DNA of 64,000 bases, taken from Pleurocapsa minor HA4230-MV1. Lineage in GTDB: Bacteria; Cyanobacteriota; Cyanobacteriia; Cyanobacteriales; Xenococcaceae. The stretch is from assembly GCA_019359095.1 (NCBI GenBank), contig JAHHHZ010000025.1, forward strand, positions 1 through 64,000. The letters are read 5' to 3'. The translations under genes and the position numbers were made by a program. The notes under the pieces are model-generated. The model was not told where the DNA came from and did not search any database. It saw only the letters and a list, made by a program, of their open reading frames with translations. Shown here in pieces: positions 7,778 through 17,030 of the stretch; position 1 is the first letter of the stretch, and every line of letters starts with the position of its first letter.

Positions 7778-8719
7778 ATGCCTTTTTTCCGCCAAGACGA
7801 AAGACTAGCCAAAATTACCCAACAAATTCTGCAAACTACTAGAGAAAAATTTCCGACCCTTAAGAGAGATAAAATTGCTCTAACCTGGATTGTGTATGAA
7901 GAACCTGTGATTGTAAATACGGGAGGAGCTTTATCTGTTAACGAGTTTTGGCAATATCAGGTCAAAGGATTTAGCTACCGAGGAGTAGAAAGAATTTATC
8001 CCGCCAGCATCGTCAAACTATTTTACTTAGTGGCAATACATGAATGGCTACAGGGAGGAATGATTAGTGAGTCTTTAGAACTCAACCGCGCAATTCGTGA
8101 TGCTATTGTCACATCGAGCAATGATGCTACTAGTCTACTAGTAGATGTCTTAACAGGGACTACTAGTGGGCCAGAATTACCCTCCAATCCCTTTGAAACT
8201 TGGCAGAAGCAACGCAATATTATCAATCGTTATTTTGCCTCATTAGGATGGTCGGAATTAGAAAGTATCAACGTCAACCAAAAAACCTGGTGTGACGGTG
8301 CTTATGGTAGAGAAAGAGCATTCTTAGGAGAACTAATGGAAAACCGTAATATGCTGACTACAGATGGAGTTGCCAGACTATTACACAGTATTATTGGTGG
8401 AGTTGCCATATCTTCAGAGCGATCGCAAAAGATGATGCAGTTACTCAAGCGTAGTCTTAATCCAGCGGAATTTGTTGACAGTGACGGCGAGAACCAAATT
8501 ACAGGATTTATTGGCGAAGCTTTACCCCCTAATGCTCGGATTTGGTCAAAAGCTGGTTGGACGAGTCAGGTTCGCCATGATGCTGCTTATGTAGAAATAC
8601 CAGGAGTTTCACCTTACCTACTAACCATATTTACTGAGGGTAAAGATAATGCTCAAAACAAATCAATTTTACCCTTCATTTCTCGGCTAGTTGTTGAATC
8701 AGTAATCAGTAATCAGTAA
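7778..8719 (+). CDS. class A beta-lactamase-related serine hydrolase
   Basis: The 313-residue product has the penicillin-recognising serine enzyme motifs. SxxK is in YPASIVKLFYL (about residue 85), the SxN-type motif is in TSSNDATS (about residue 120), and a KTG-like box is in WSKAGWTSQV (about residue 257, KAG instead of KTG). There is no clear signal peptide or lipobox, so a cytoplasmic or leaderless location is suggested, unusual for a beta-lactamase. It may be a peptidase or esterase. I chose the ATG at 7778 over the TTG at 7769. The last residues (VISNQ) and stop codon are encoded by the heptamer array that continues to cydB. Confidence 0.75.
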   Translation: MPFFRQDERLAKITQQILQTTREKFPTLKRDKIALTWIVYEEPVIVNTGGALSVNEFWQYQVKGFSYRGVERIYPASIVKLFYLVAIHEWLQGGMISESLELNRAIRDAIVTSSNDATSLLVDVLTGTTSGPELPSNPFETWQKQRNIINRYFASLGWSELESINVNQKTWCDGAYGRERAFLGELMENRNMLTTDGVARLLHSIIGGVAISSERSQKMMQLLKRSLNPAEFVDSDGENQITGFIGEALPPNARIWSKAGWTSQVRHDAAYVEIPGVSPYLLTIFTEGKDNAQNKSILPFISRLVVESVISNQ

Positions 8720-8742
8720 TCAGTAATCAGTAATCAGTAATC
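8701..8742. repeat. heptamer tandem array (AGTAATC), six copies, overlapping a gene end
   Basis: Six perfect copies of AGTAATC fill 8701-8742. The array begins inside the hydrolase coding region, supplies its stop codon at 8717-8719, and ends 3 bases before the cydB ATG. It therefore also replaces the normal ribosome-binding region of cydB. It is the reverse complement of the unit at 7630-7676. Confidence 0.9.
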
Positions 8743-8745
8743 ACT

Positions 8746-9753
8746 ATGGAAGCTTTAGATAATTTTCTCCCTCAAGTCTGGTTTGCAATCTTGGCATTGT
8801 TTTTATTTCTCTACGTGATGTTAGATGGCTTCGATCTGGGGGTAGGAATACTTTCAATTACAGCCTCCAGCGAAGAACGTCGCAGCATATTGATGACTAG
8901 CTTAGGAAATGTTTGGGATGCTAATGAAACTTGGCTAGTTTTGATGGGAGGAGCATTATTTGGCGCTTTTCCTCTAGCCTACGGCACAATTCTCCAAGCT
9001 TTGTATATCCCGATCATGATTATGATCTTTGGTTTGATCTTTCGCGCGGTGGCATTTGAGTTTCGGGAACATTCTAATACGAAGTTCCTTTGGAATGTAG
9101 CATTTGGTGGCGGTAGTTTCCTCGCTGCATTAGGACAAGGATTTGCCTTGGGAGGCATTTTACAGGGAATTAATGTTGATAGTGCTGGTCATTTCATTGG
9201 TGGAACATGGGATTGGTTTGGTTTGCGATCGCTTTTAGTCGCTTTAACTTTAATTCAAGGTTATGTTTTAATTGGTTCAACCTATTTGATTTTAAAAACT
9301 GAGGGAGAGCTACAAACTACCCATAATTTAACTGCTAAAATTTCAGCGGTCACAACTTTCATCGGTGCAGTATATCTAACGGTAACAACTCCTATCTTCT
9401 CTGTAAGTGCAAGAGAGAAGCTATTTGATGCTCCTTTAGTTTACATCTTTGCTCTAATTCCTCTCTTGGGTGCTTTGTTGATTTTTCTACTACTTAAAAG
9501 CCTTTTTTCCAACCAAGAAAATCGACCTTTTGTCTGGACTCTACTCTTATTTTTGTTATCTTTTATTGGCTTAGGATTAGTTATCTTTCCTTATATTATT
9601 CCTACCCAAATCACTATCTACCAAGCTGCTGCCAGCCCTAGTTCTTTAGTTTTCATGGTTGTCTTTATTGGTTTTCTAATTCCCATTATGCTGGCTTATA
9701 ACATTTATAACTATATTGTTTTCAAGGGTAAAGTTATTACTGAAGAATATTAG
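8746..9753 (+). CDS. cydB: cytochrome bd-type quinol oxidase subunit II
   Basis: CydB is the structural membrane subunit of the bd oxidase, which reduces oxygen to water with electrons from the quinol pool in thylakoid or cytoplasmic membrane. The 335-residue protein has about eight hydrophobic helices. The N-terminal FLYVMLDGFDLGVGIL motif and the WDANETWLVLMGGALFGAFP block are hallmarks of subunit II. The ATG at 8746 lies just after a heptamer array, with no obvious Shine-Dalgarno sequence. Subunit I, normally immediately upstream, is absent here and is encoded at 40482-41924 on the other strand. Confidence 0.93.
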   Translation: MEALDNFLPQVWFAILALFLFLYVMLDGFDLGVGILSITASSEERRSILMTSLGNVWDANETWLVLMGGALFGAFPLAYGTILQALYIPIMIMIFGLIFRAVAFEFREHSNTKFLWNVAFGGGSFLAALGQGFALGGILQGINVDSAGHFIGGTWDWFGLRSLLVALTLIQGYVLIGSTYLILKTEGELQTTHNLTAKISAVTTFIGAVYLTVTTPIFSVSAREKLFDAPLVYIFALIPLLGALLIFLLLKSLFSNQENRPFVWTLLLFLLSFIGLGLVIFPYIIPTQITIYQAAASPSSLVFMVVFIGFLIPIMLAYNIYNYIVFKGKVITEEY

Positions 9754-10196
9754 TAAAGGGCTTTGTCTTAGTTACTAGCTCTTAGCTCAATCAAAAAAAG
9801 CTTTTTTTGGTAACTAAAGAAATCCAAAGACTTAGCAAGAATGTATTACCTAACCTAACTATTAGTTTAGCTGAGATATTTTAATCTATTTAGCTGCTCT
9901 TTTAATTAATGTTCCGATTGTTAGTACCAAGTTTTCTTTAGTTAATTAATAGCATTTTGCCTATCAGAAAAATTGGGGAGGAGAATACCTTAAAGATTTA
10001 GATTTTACGCGATCGCCTGCTACTGGGCTGCATGATTATCCAAGCTTGTGGCAGCATTGAGTATAGGGCTAATCTGGGAGATTTTAGCTCGACCTACAGT
10101 CAGCACTATCTTTGTTAAATATTTAATCTCTTGGAGTTGGGCAAACGATGTATTTTGTAATAATAGAGTTGATGACACTCATTGGGACAAAGTTTA
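9754..10196. other. 443-base gap after cydB
   Basis: Near the start is a TAGCTCTTAGCTC repeat, then the palindrome AAAAAAAGCTTTTTTT at about 9796-9811, which could act as a weak terminator for cydB. The remainder is AT-rich and leads into the decayed kinase gene. I see no gene or RNA in it. Confidence 0.4.
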
Positions 10197-11573
10197 ATGA
10201 TTACCCTACCTGGAGTTGCCATTCACAGTAAAATCTATGAAAGCTCGGCTTCTCTGGTGTATCGGGGTATTAGAGAGCAGGGTAATCGTGCAGTTGTCGC
10301 TAAGGTTCTTAAGCAAGATTATCCCTGTGTTGGCGAATTAACTCGCTACAGACAGGAATATGAAATTACTCATTCTCTCAACATCGATGGCGTAGTTAAA
10401 GCATACAGCCAGCAGGACTATCAGTGCACGCTCGTCATCCTTCTAGAAGACTTTGGTGGGGAGTCTTTAGAACGCTTACAGCAGCAGAGATCGGACATAA
10501 TTTTGAAACTGATGGCGAAAAATGCCGAAGATCGCTATCAAAGTGCCTGGGGCATCAAAGCAGATTTAGAACGCTGCGCGAGGCAACCAGAAGAGATTGG
10601 TCAAATTGAGCAAATTCAATTAAGTCTTCAAGATGTTTCCGAACAGTTTCAAATTCCTCAAAAACTGTATGGACGAGAAGCAGAGATCGAAGCATTATTA
10701 GTGGCGTTTGACAGAATAGCCGAGAGGGAAAATAAAGACAATTCCCAACAATTCAGCGTCGAAATGATGCTGGTTTCTGGTTACGCTGGCATTGGCAAAT
10801 CAGCATTGGTGCAGGAACTCTACAAACCTATCACGGCAAAGCGGGGCTATTTTGTCTGGGGTAAGTTTGACCAATTCGAGCGCAATATCCCCTACAGCGC
10901 GATCGCGTCTGCCCTCCAAAAATTGGTACAACAACTACTTGGTGAACCTGATGAGCAGTTGCAACAGTGGCGATCGCGTCTACTTACTGCTCTAGGAAGT
11001 AACGGACAAATCATCATTAATGTTATTCCTGAAGTTGAGTTAATTATTGGCAAGCAGCCACCCGTATCAGAAGTTGGAGCAACGGAAGCACAGAATCGCT
11101 TCAATTTAGTCTTTCAAAATTTTGTGCGGGTGTTTTGCTCAAAAGAACATCCCTTGGTAATCTTCTTAGACGATTTACAGTGGATTGACTCCGCAACGCT
11201 AAGGTTAATCGAGTTAATATTACTCGACGAGCAAATCCAATATCTATTTTTGATTGGAGCTTATCGAGATAATGAAGTGACTCCAACACATCCACTAATA
11301 TTGACGCTGGAGAAACTGCAAAAACAAGGGGCAATAATTCAGGAGATTACCTTAGCACCCTTAACGCCCGAACCTTTAAAACAATTGATTGCTGAGACGC
11401 TACATCGCAATATTGACACCGTGCGTTCCCTACCCAAATTAGTGTTACGTAAAACCGAGGGTAATCCTTTCTTTGTCAATGAATTTTTACGAATGCTGTA
11501 TAGCGAAAATCTGTTGACATTTGATGCAAAACAGTTGAACTGGCAGTGGGATATTGCCCAGATTGAAGCCTAA
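10197..11573 (+). pseudogene. fragment 1 of a decayed Ser/Thr-kinase/ATPase/histidine-kinase gene
   Basis: From the ATG at 10197 the frame starts like the kinase domain of the very large cyanobacterial hybrid Ser/Thr kinase-ATPase-sensor kinases. After about 100 residues it jumps from the ESLERL region straight to KLMAKNAEDRYQSAWGIKAD, the end of such domains. The catalytic loop and DFG segment are therefore missing (in-frame deletion near 10480-10500). An AAA_16-type ATPase follows, with Walker A SGYAGIGKSALV and Walker B IFLDDLQWID. The frame ends at TAA 11571-11573, and the next fragment continues in the same frame, so this is a nonsense mutation where CAA is probable. Confidence 0.85.
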
Positions 11574-13028
11574 GATATTGCCGATAATGTGGTGGAGTTG
11601 CTGCTGCTCCAGTTAAAGAATCTGCCAGAAGAAACACAGCAAATTCTCAGTTTAGCCGCTTGTGTTAAAGCTGAATTCGATCTAAATACTCTAGCGATCG
11701 CCGAAGGTGAAAAATCGCCGCAAGCAATTTCTCTAGATTTACTAGCAGCTATCCAAGCTGGATTAATTCAACCTCTATCTGAATTAGACGAAAACTTGTT
11801 AGTTCAAGAGTATAAGTTTTTGCACGATCGCGTCCAGCAAGCTGCTTATGCTTTGATTGACGAATCTCAAAAACAATTTGTCCATCTGCAAATCGGTCGC
11901 AATTTACTGGAAAAAACTTCACTCCAACAGCGATCGGAACGACTGTTTGAAATTGTAGATCATCTCAATCGCGGAATTGAGCTTGTTAGCAATCGAGCAG
12001 AACGAAATGAAATTGCCAGATTGAATTTAATCGCAGGTCAGAAAGCAAAAGCCGCGATCGCTTGTAGTGGGGCAAAAGAATATTTAGCGATTGGAAGAGA
12101 GTGTCTGGTAGTTTCTAGCTGGCAAACTAACTATGAACTGACATTAGATTTATATTTAGAAACAACAGAAGTAACATACTTATGTGGCGATTTTGAGCGG
12201 GTAGAATATTGGGCAGAAATCATTCTACAAGAAGCGAAAACGATTCTTGACACTGTTAAAGTATACGAAATCAAAATTCAAGCCTATATGGCACAGAGTC
12301 AGCCATTAAGAGCACTCGATACAGCCTTACAGTTTTTACAGCAACTTGGGGTTAGCTTTCCCAAAAAGCCCACTCAGCTAGAGATCGATCTCGAACTTAA
12401 CGCAATCCTATCCCGCTTTAGTGAAACGTCGGTTGAGAGCTTGATTCGTTTGCCGAAAATGACCGATCCAAATAAGTTAGCGATCGCACGAATCTTATTA
12501 AGAACAACGGCTGTTGCTGCTATGGCTGCTTCTAACTTGCACTCTCTAATTGTGTCTAAGTTAGTTAATCTATCGATCGAGTACGGCAATGCATCCGTGT
12601 CTGCTTGTGCGTACGTCAGGTTCGGCTCTATTCTCTGCGGAATGACGGGAAACATTGAGCTTGGTTATCAGTTTAGAAAATTGGCGTTAAAGCTATCATC
12701 ACAGATCGGCAACCAGCCACTTAAAACCCAGATATTAATGAATGTAAGTCACATGATTCTTCACTGGAAGGAGCATAATAGAGAATCACTTGAGCGTCGG
12801 TCAAAGATTGCTCAAACATACATGAAAATCGAAAATGCTCAACTTTATTCAAAGCTGCGGAAGAGCGAAAGCAAAATAGCTCAGTTTTTTGAAGCTGTCC
12901 CAGTGGGGATTGCGATCGTGGATGCGACTGGTCGTCCTTACTATGCCAACCAACGGGGTAATCAGCTAATGGGGAAAGAAACCGATCCTTCTGTAGCACC
13001 AGAGCAAATTTCAACACAAAGCCGTTGA
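11574..13028 (+). pseudogene. fragment 2 of the decayed hybrid kinase (helical region and PAS start)
   Basis: This frame is in phase with fragment 1 and resumes directly after its stop with DIADNVVELLLLQLKNLPEE, the winged-helix/helical region after the ATPase domain. It runs through TPR-like helices to HWKEHNRESLE near 12780. There it jumps to MKIENAQLYSKLRKSESKIA, the helix that normally follows a GAF domain, so a large in-frame deletion appears to have removed the middle of the protein. A PAS domain begins (AVPVGIAIVDATGRPYYAN) but the frame ends at TGA 13026-13028. If translated alone, the first start would be GTG 11589. Confidence 0.8.
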
Positions 13029-13029
13029 A

Positions 13030-14178
13030 TTGTTGAAGTGGAATGATGAACTACAAAACTTTGAAGTACAGCTCCGCAAACAAGATGGCACATTGTTTTG
13101 GGGACTTTACTCCTCTCGTTTGAATGCAGCCGATGGATGTATGGAAGGTGTGATTGCAGATATTAGCGAACAGCAAGCTGCGCTACGCGAACGCAAGCGG
13201 GCAGAAGAAGCTCTACAAGCCTCAGAGACAGAGCTACGGGCTTTAATTGCAGCCATTCCCGATCCGTTATCTGTACTGACTGCCCAAGGGCAAATCATCG
13301 AAGCGATCGCCGTGGTACCAGATCTGCGATGTCTCCCCATTGAAGAAATGATTGGTAAAACACTGCATCAAATTTTTGCCAAAGAACAAGCCGATGAATT
13401 TCTAGGCTATATTCAGCGGATGCTTAGAACCCAACAAATGCTCACAGTCGAATATAGTATGTTTTTGAATGGGCGAGAAACCTGGTTTTCGGCTCGCATT
13501 GCACCAATTCGGCACGAGCAGGTGATTTGGCTGGCGCGAGATATTACGGCTCGCAAGCGTGCAGAAGAAGCCTCAATTCTGGAAGAACGCAACCGCATGG
13601 CACGGGAAATTCACGATACTCTAGCCCAAGCATTTACAGGTATTCTCATCCAGGTCGGTGCGGCAACTCAAGTACTAGATGATTCAGAAGCTACCCAAGC
13701 GCATTTAGACACGATCGAAGAATTAGCCCGTACAGGACTCACTGAGGCGCGTCGCTCTGTAACAGCACTTCGTCCTCAGTTATTAGAGGATGGCGATTTA
13801 TCGACTGCTTTAGATCGCTTGGTAAACCAGATGAGACCCGCGACCGATACTGCTCTGATTTATACAGTTCGGGGTATAGCCTATCCCTTACCCGCCGAGG
13901 TAGAAAATCACTTACTGCGGATCGGACAAGAAGCACTGACCAATGCGATTAAATATGCAAATGCTAGCAAAATTTGGATTGAGTTGGGATATGAAGATGC
14001 AGGGTGTAGCTTGCGTGTAAAAGACGACGGACAGGGTTTTGGAGTTGGCGGCGTTCCACCTATAGGCGGATTTGGATTGTTGGGCATGAGTGAACGAGCA
14101 GAGCGAATTGGAGCGCAATTGTCAATTAGAAGCCAACCTGGGCAGGGAACAGAAATCATTGTCATTGTCAACCCTTGA
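13030..14178 (+). pseudogene. fragment 3: PAS plus NarL-type sensor histidine kinase module
   Basis: This fragment is shifted one base relative to fragment 2; the open frame actually begins about 13000 (QHKAVELLKWNDE), so a small indel near 13005-13015 separates them. It holds the end of one PAS domain, a coiled linker (RERKRAEEAL), a second PAS domain (about residues 70-175), a HisKA_3 domain with the phospho-accepting His in MAREIHDTLAQAF, and an HATPase_c domain (IGQEALTNAIKYA; DDGQGF; GFGLLGMSERA). The catalytic module looks intact and could work if translated from an internal start such as TTG 13030. It abuts the response regulator stop-to-start (TGAATG), which supports a functional pair. 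Confidence 0.7.
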
Positions 14179-14820
14179 ATGAGAATTATGAGCGACCAAT
14201 CGACTACAATTCGGGTTTTGATCGCTGACGATCATTCTATTGTCAGACAAGGATTGGCAACCATTATTAACCGCGATCCAGAAATGACGGCGATCGCTCA
14301 AGCAGAAGATGGGCAGCAGGCGATCGCTCACTTTCGCGAATACCAGCCAGATGTTACGCTGATGGATTTGCGAATGCCACAAGTCGGAGGAGTTGAAGCT
14401 ATTACGGCAATTTGCGCTGAATTTAAATCTGCTCGAATTATCGTGCTAACTACCTACGATGGTGATGAAGATATCTATAGCGGTTTGCACGCAGGCGCTC
14501 AGGGCTATCTGCTCAAGGATGCTAAACCCAACGAGCTGCTTCAAGCAATTCGCACAGTTGCTCGCGGTCAGCAGTATATTCCGCCAGAAGTGGGGGCAAA
14601 ACTGGTGCAGCGCCTTAGTAATCCAGAACTGAGCGAACGAGAGCTAGAGGTACTTGGTCTAATGGCGCAAGGGATGAGCAATCAAGAAATTGCAGCAGCC
14701 TTAACTATTGCTGAAAGCACGGTAAAATCTCACGTGAATCGCATTTTAAGTAAATTAGATGTAAGCGATCGCACTCAAGCTGTGATTGTGGCGGTTAAAC
14801 GGGGAATTGTTAATTTGTAA
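14179..14820 (+). CDS. NarL/LuxR-family response regulator, partner of the broken kinase
   Basis: A 213-residue two-domain regulator. The receiver (residues about 9-125) has the acidic pair in IADDHS, the phosphoacceptor Asp in VTLMDLRMP and the Lys in LLKDAK. The C-terminal LuxR-type helix-turn-helix (about 145-213) contains LSERELEVLGLMAQGMSNQE and TVKSHVNRILSKL. The ATG at 14179 follows the kinase stop with no gap; a second ATG at 14188 is possible. It is intact while its kinase gene is broken, so either the C-terminal kinase fragment still works or the regulator takes its signal elsewhere. Targets may lie among the nearby genes, which is inference. Confidence 0.9.
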   Translation: MRIMSDQSTTIRVLIADDHSIVRQGLATIINRDPEMTAIAQAEDGQQAIAHFREYQPDVTLMDLRMPQVGGVEAITAICAEFKSARIIVLTTYDGDEDIYSGLHAGAQGYLLKDAKPNELLQAIRTVARGQQYIPPEVGAKLVQRLSNPELSERELEVLGLMAQGMSNQEIAAALTIAESTVKSHVNRILSKLDVSDRTQAVIVAVKRGIVNL

Positions 14821-14852
14821 GCATAACTTTAGTAAAAATCTGGATTCCAACT

Positions 14853-14900
14853 AAAGTTGGAGTCAACTTTCCATCGATTGATGGACTGATTCATCAATCG
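14853..14900 (+). terminator. two hairpins after the response regulator
   Basis: AAAGTTG (14853-14859) pairs with CAACTTT (14864-14870), and CGATTGATG (14875-14883) pairs with CATCAATCG (14892-14900). Only a weak T-rich tail (CTTTATT) follows the second stem. They probably terminate or stabilise the kinase-regulator transcript. Confidence 0.45.
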
Positions 14901-14975
14901 CTTTATTGAGTAAAAGTTTCAACTCTCAGTGGACGACAAGTAAAAGTCAATTTTATATATTGAATTTATAAACAC

Positions 14976-15087
14976 TAACAACAGATTCATTCTCACGCTC
15001 GACGTGCGGCACAAGCGGCAGCCGCTCAAGGTCAGTTTGGGTAGATGCATGACATTTTGTTCGTCCATCAACAAGAGTTTAAATGCG
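14976..15087 (+). pseudogene. remnant of a DsbA-family thioredoxin-like gene
   Basis: One frame reads QIHSHARRAAQAAAAQGQF, a stop, then MHDILFVHQQEF. This matches my memory of the conserved DsbA-type segment in cyanobacterial thioredoxin-fold proteins, where an IHPHA..AA-AAAAQGKFWEMHD..F-HQ pattern is usual. The codons that should read Trp-Glu before MHD read GGG TAG, so the frame is dead. No CxxC active site remains. The fragment is joined within a few bases to an AraC remnant. Confidence 0.55.
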
Positions 15088-15091
15088 TAAC

Positions 15092-15172
15092 AGCTTAACT
15101 CAACAATTTAAACGTCTTACTGGCATGACACCAAAACGGATTCGCTTTTCACCATTCATCATCAGAATCTGA
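15092..15172 (+). pseudogene. remnant of the 3' end of an AraC-family regulator
   Basis: The frame reads SLTQQFKRLTGMTPKRIRFS and ends in a stop after FIIRI. The intact AraC gene at 17031-17948 ends SHLTQQFKRLTGMTPKQVRP, so this is the last helix of the same protein type without the rest of the gene. It sits 5 bases from the DsbA remnant and about 110 bases before the ScyD/E start. The fragment is too short to fold as a helix-turn-helix domain. Confidence 0.75.
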
Positions 15173-15217
15173 AAGAAATTGAGTATTGGAACTCAGTAAG
15201 CTTTAGGTAGGTAGAAC
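15158..15217 (+). repeat. AraC-downstream repeat block, copy 1
   Basis: The block contains CATCAGAATCTGAAAGAAAT then TGAG, GGAACTCAGTA and a TAGGTAGGTAG purine-rich end. The same order of elements follows the intact AraC gene (about 17985-18030) and recurs at 19024-19083. Here it lies 65-125 bases upstream of the ScyD/E start, where promoter or operator elements are expected. Confidence 0.6.
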
Positions 15218-15283
15218 GAAATTCTGGCGATTTTTTTGTCCGCTACCGAAGATAAATCGTTGTAAATTCACAGGAAGAAAATC

Positions 15284-16510
15284 ATGTCTGAAACAGTAAA
15301 AACACCACAAATATCGCAAATTGAGGTGCTGGCATCTAATCTGGATGGCCCACGCAAGCTGAGCTTTGATTCTGATGGATCACTTTATGTTACCGAAGCA
15401 GGACGAGGGGGAACAGGAGCTAGTGTTCCGTCTCCAAGTCAACCAGGGGCGTTTTTGTCCTATGGCGCAACAGGTGCAATTACCCGCATTCAAAACGGAG
15501 ATGTGGAACGAGTTGTAACTGGACTACCATCGCTGGCATTACCCGATGGCTCCGATGCTTCAGGTATTAACGATCTTGAGTTTGATGCCGATGGAAATGC
15601 TTATGGAATTGTTGGGCTTGCCAGCAATCCAGCCAATCGAGACAGCCTTTTACAAGTGACTGATTTTAGCCATTTAATTGCGATCGATAATTTTGACGGC
15701 GGTGCTTCTTGGACAAGATTGACCGATTTTGGCGTTTACGAACAAAACAACAATCCCGATGGGCAAGATGTGATTACCAACCTCTATGACTTGCTGATTG
15801 AAGATAATACAGCCTATGTCATTGATGCAGGTGGCAACGATCTGCTCAGTCAAAGAGCCTTTGGTGGCGAGCCAACTTTAGAAACCGTCTTTCCCACTAC
15901 TACCACAACCGATCCGCTTACGGGTGAAGAAATAGTACGGCAGCCCGTTCCTACCTCGATCGCAGTCGGCCCTGATGGTGCTTTTTATGTCGGTGAGTTG
16001 ACTGGGGCTCCTTTTCAAGCAGAAACAGCAGAAGTTTATCGGCTTAATGCCGAAGGTCAGCCAGAGGTTTATGCAGAAGGGTTTACAAATATCGCCGATC
16101 TAGCTTTTGATGAGTCTGGTGGTCTATATGTCTTAGAATATGACGCAGACGGGATAGCAAATGGAAGCGATGCAGGTGCGCTGATCTATATGTCTCCAGA
16201 TGGTAAAACTCGCACTACAATCGCAGATGACGAGCTAATTAATCCAACGGGTTTAGAAATCGGTTCTGATGGCGATATTTACATTTCTAACAAAGGCTTT
16301 TTGGCTGGAGAAGGAGAGGTATTAAAGTTGAGTTTAGAAGAGGATGCCAGCTTTAATCTCGACCCGATTGACGATTGGGCAAAGCATTACGGGACGACGA
16401 GTGGGGCAGATGGCGACCCAGCAGATGTTTACTCTCCAGACGCGTTTGATTATGGGTATAACACGGGTGGCGACCTCGATCCAAATGTAAACGCGAGCGG
16501 GTTAATTTAA
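15284..16510 (+). CDS. ScyD/ScyE family protein (NHL/beta-propeller)
   Basis: The 408-residue protein matches the ScyD/ScyE family of the scytonemin sunscreen locus: repeated beta-propeller blades with GPRKLSFDSDGSLYVTEAGRG at the N-terminus, GINDLEFDADGNAYG, SIAVGPDGAFYVGELTG and GLEIGSDGDIYISNKG. Conserved GxxxFxxDGxLYV-type turns recur about every 50-90 residues. No N-terminal signal peptide is visible, although scytonemin-cluster members act in the periplasm. The last 50 residues are Asp/Gly-rich and could serve as a secretion signal. No scytonemin genes (scyA, scyB, scyC) adjoin, so it is a stand-alone paralogue and its role is open. Start ATG 15284, after AGGAAG. Confidence 0.85.
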   Translation: MSETVKTPQISQIEVLASNLDGPRKLSFDSDGSLYVTEAGRGGTGASVPSPSQPGAFLSYGATGAITRIQNGDVERVVTGLPSLALPDGSDASGINDLEFDADGNAYGIVGLASNPANRDSLLQVTDFSHLIAIDNFDGGASWTRLTDFGVYEQNNNPDGQDVITNLYDLLIEDNTAYVIDAGGNDLLSQRAFGGEPTLETVFPTTTTTDPLTGEEIVRQPVPTSIAVGPDGAFYVGELTGAPFQAETAEVYRLNAEGQPEVYAEGFTNIADLAFDESGGLYVLEYDADGIANGSDAGALIYMSPDGKTRTTIADDELINPTGLEIGSDGDIYISNKGFLAGEGEVLKLSLEEDASFNLDPIDDWAKHYGTTSGADGDPADVYSPDAFDYGYNTGGDLDPNVNASGLI

Positions 16511-16598
16511 CTCATATCTTGCACCATGCTCAATAGACCGCTCCTCGATTGAAATTACTACCTCTAACTTACTTGTGATGAGTGACTGGGAGACTGGG

Positions 16599-16700
16599 AG
16601 TCCTAAAGGATTCGCTAAAGTACTAGCTCCGCGACATATGCGTAGCGGTATCCTTTAGGACGAAGTTAGTCCTTTAGGGCTTCGCTCCGCGTCAGAGTTT
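16599..16700. repeat. dispersed CCTTTAGG-type repeat
   Basis: The stretch carries three copies of the palindromic core TCCTTTAGGA/TCCTAAAGGA, with satellite strings ATATGCGTAGCGGTATCC and CGCTCCGCGTC between them. Close relatives occur near 7690, 24952, 40414, 54667, 58115, 58755 and 62826, always between genes. Confidence 0.75.
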
Positions 16701-16861
16701 AAGATTTTTTTCTTTATACAAATAAGATGTAGTTTAAATGCGATGGGAGCTTATCTGTTCAACTCCTACTTTTTCAAGCTTGCCCTAATTAGAAAATTAG
16801 AAAATTTTATCGTTTAGCGATCGCAACAAACCGAGGTTTGATCTTCCCCAATAATCAATTA

Positions 16862-16897
16862 ATGGTTTCAGAAACAGTTAAGACATCAGAAGTATAA
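16862..16897 (+). pseudogene. remnant of a second ScyD/E start
   Basis: Twelve codons read M-V-S-E-T-V-K-T-S-E-V-stop, against M-S-E-T-V-K-T-P-Q-I at the start of the intact ScyD/E gene 1.5 kb upstream. Position and sequence suggest the truncated 5' end of a duplicate that was otherwise lost. Confidence 0.5.
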
Positions 16898-17030
16898 ACG
16901 GCTGTCCTTTGGGCGATGCCTAGCGTGGGCTTTGTCCAATCGCTTTTGGATAAATATCAACACAATCCTGAAGATTTTTTTAGTGACATAACCAATCTAA
17001 AAGTAGCATTAAGTAAAGTAAATCAGTCAA

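Larger units (their letters stand above)
14901..15283. other. 383-base gap made largely of gene remnants
   Basis: Between the regulator hairpins and the ScyD/E gene lie a DsbA-like remnant, an AraC 3'-end remnant and, immediately after it, the first copy of a sequence block repeated at 17985 and 19024. The last 65 bases, including GGAAG at 15272, form the 5' region of the ScyD/E gene. Confidence 0.6.
16511..17030. other. 520-base gap between ScyD/E and AraC genes
   Basis: It contains a complex CCTTTAGG-type repeat (16599-16700), an AT-rich stretch with one HIP1 site, and a short remnant of a second ScyD/E 5' end (16862-16897). The last 130 bases before the AraC start are open in a frame beginning LLDKYQHNPEDFFSD near 16943, which runs into AraC out of frame. 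I regard that as possible debris, not a gene. Confidence 0.5.

Noticed and set aside
7630-8742. Tandem heptamer arrays as a CRISPR array
   Set aside because: Units are 7 bases long with no spacers between them and no cas genes are present.
9796-9811. AAAAAAAGCTTTTTTT as a confident terminator after cydB
   Set aside because: A palindrome without a loop or GC-rich stem is a poor intrinsic terminator, so it was only noted.
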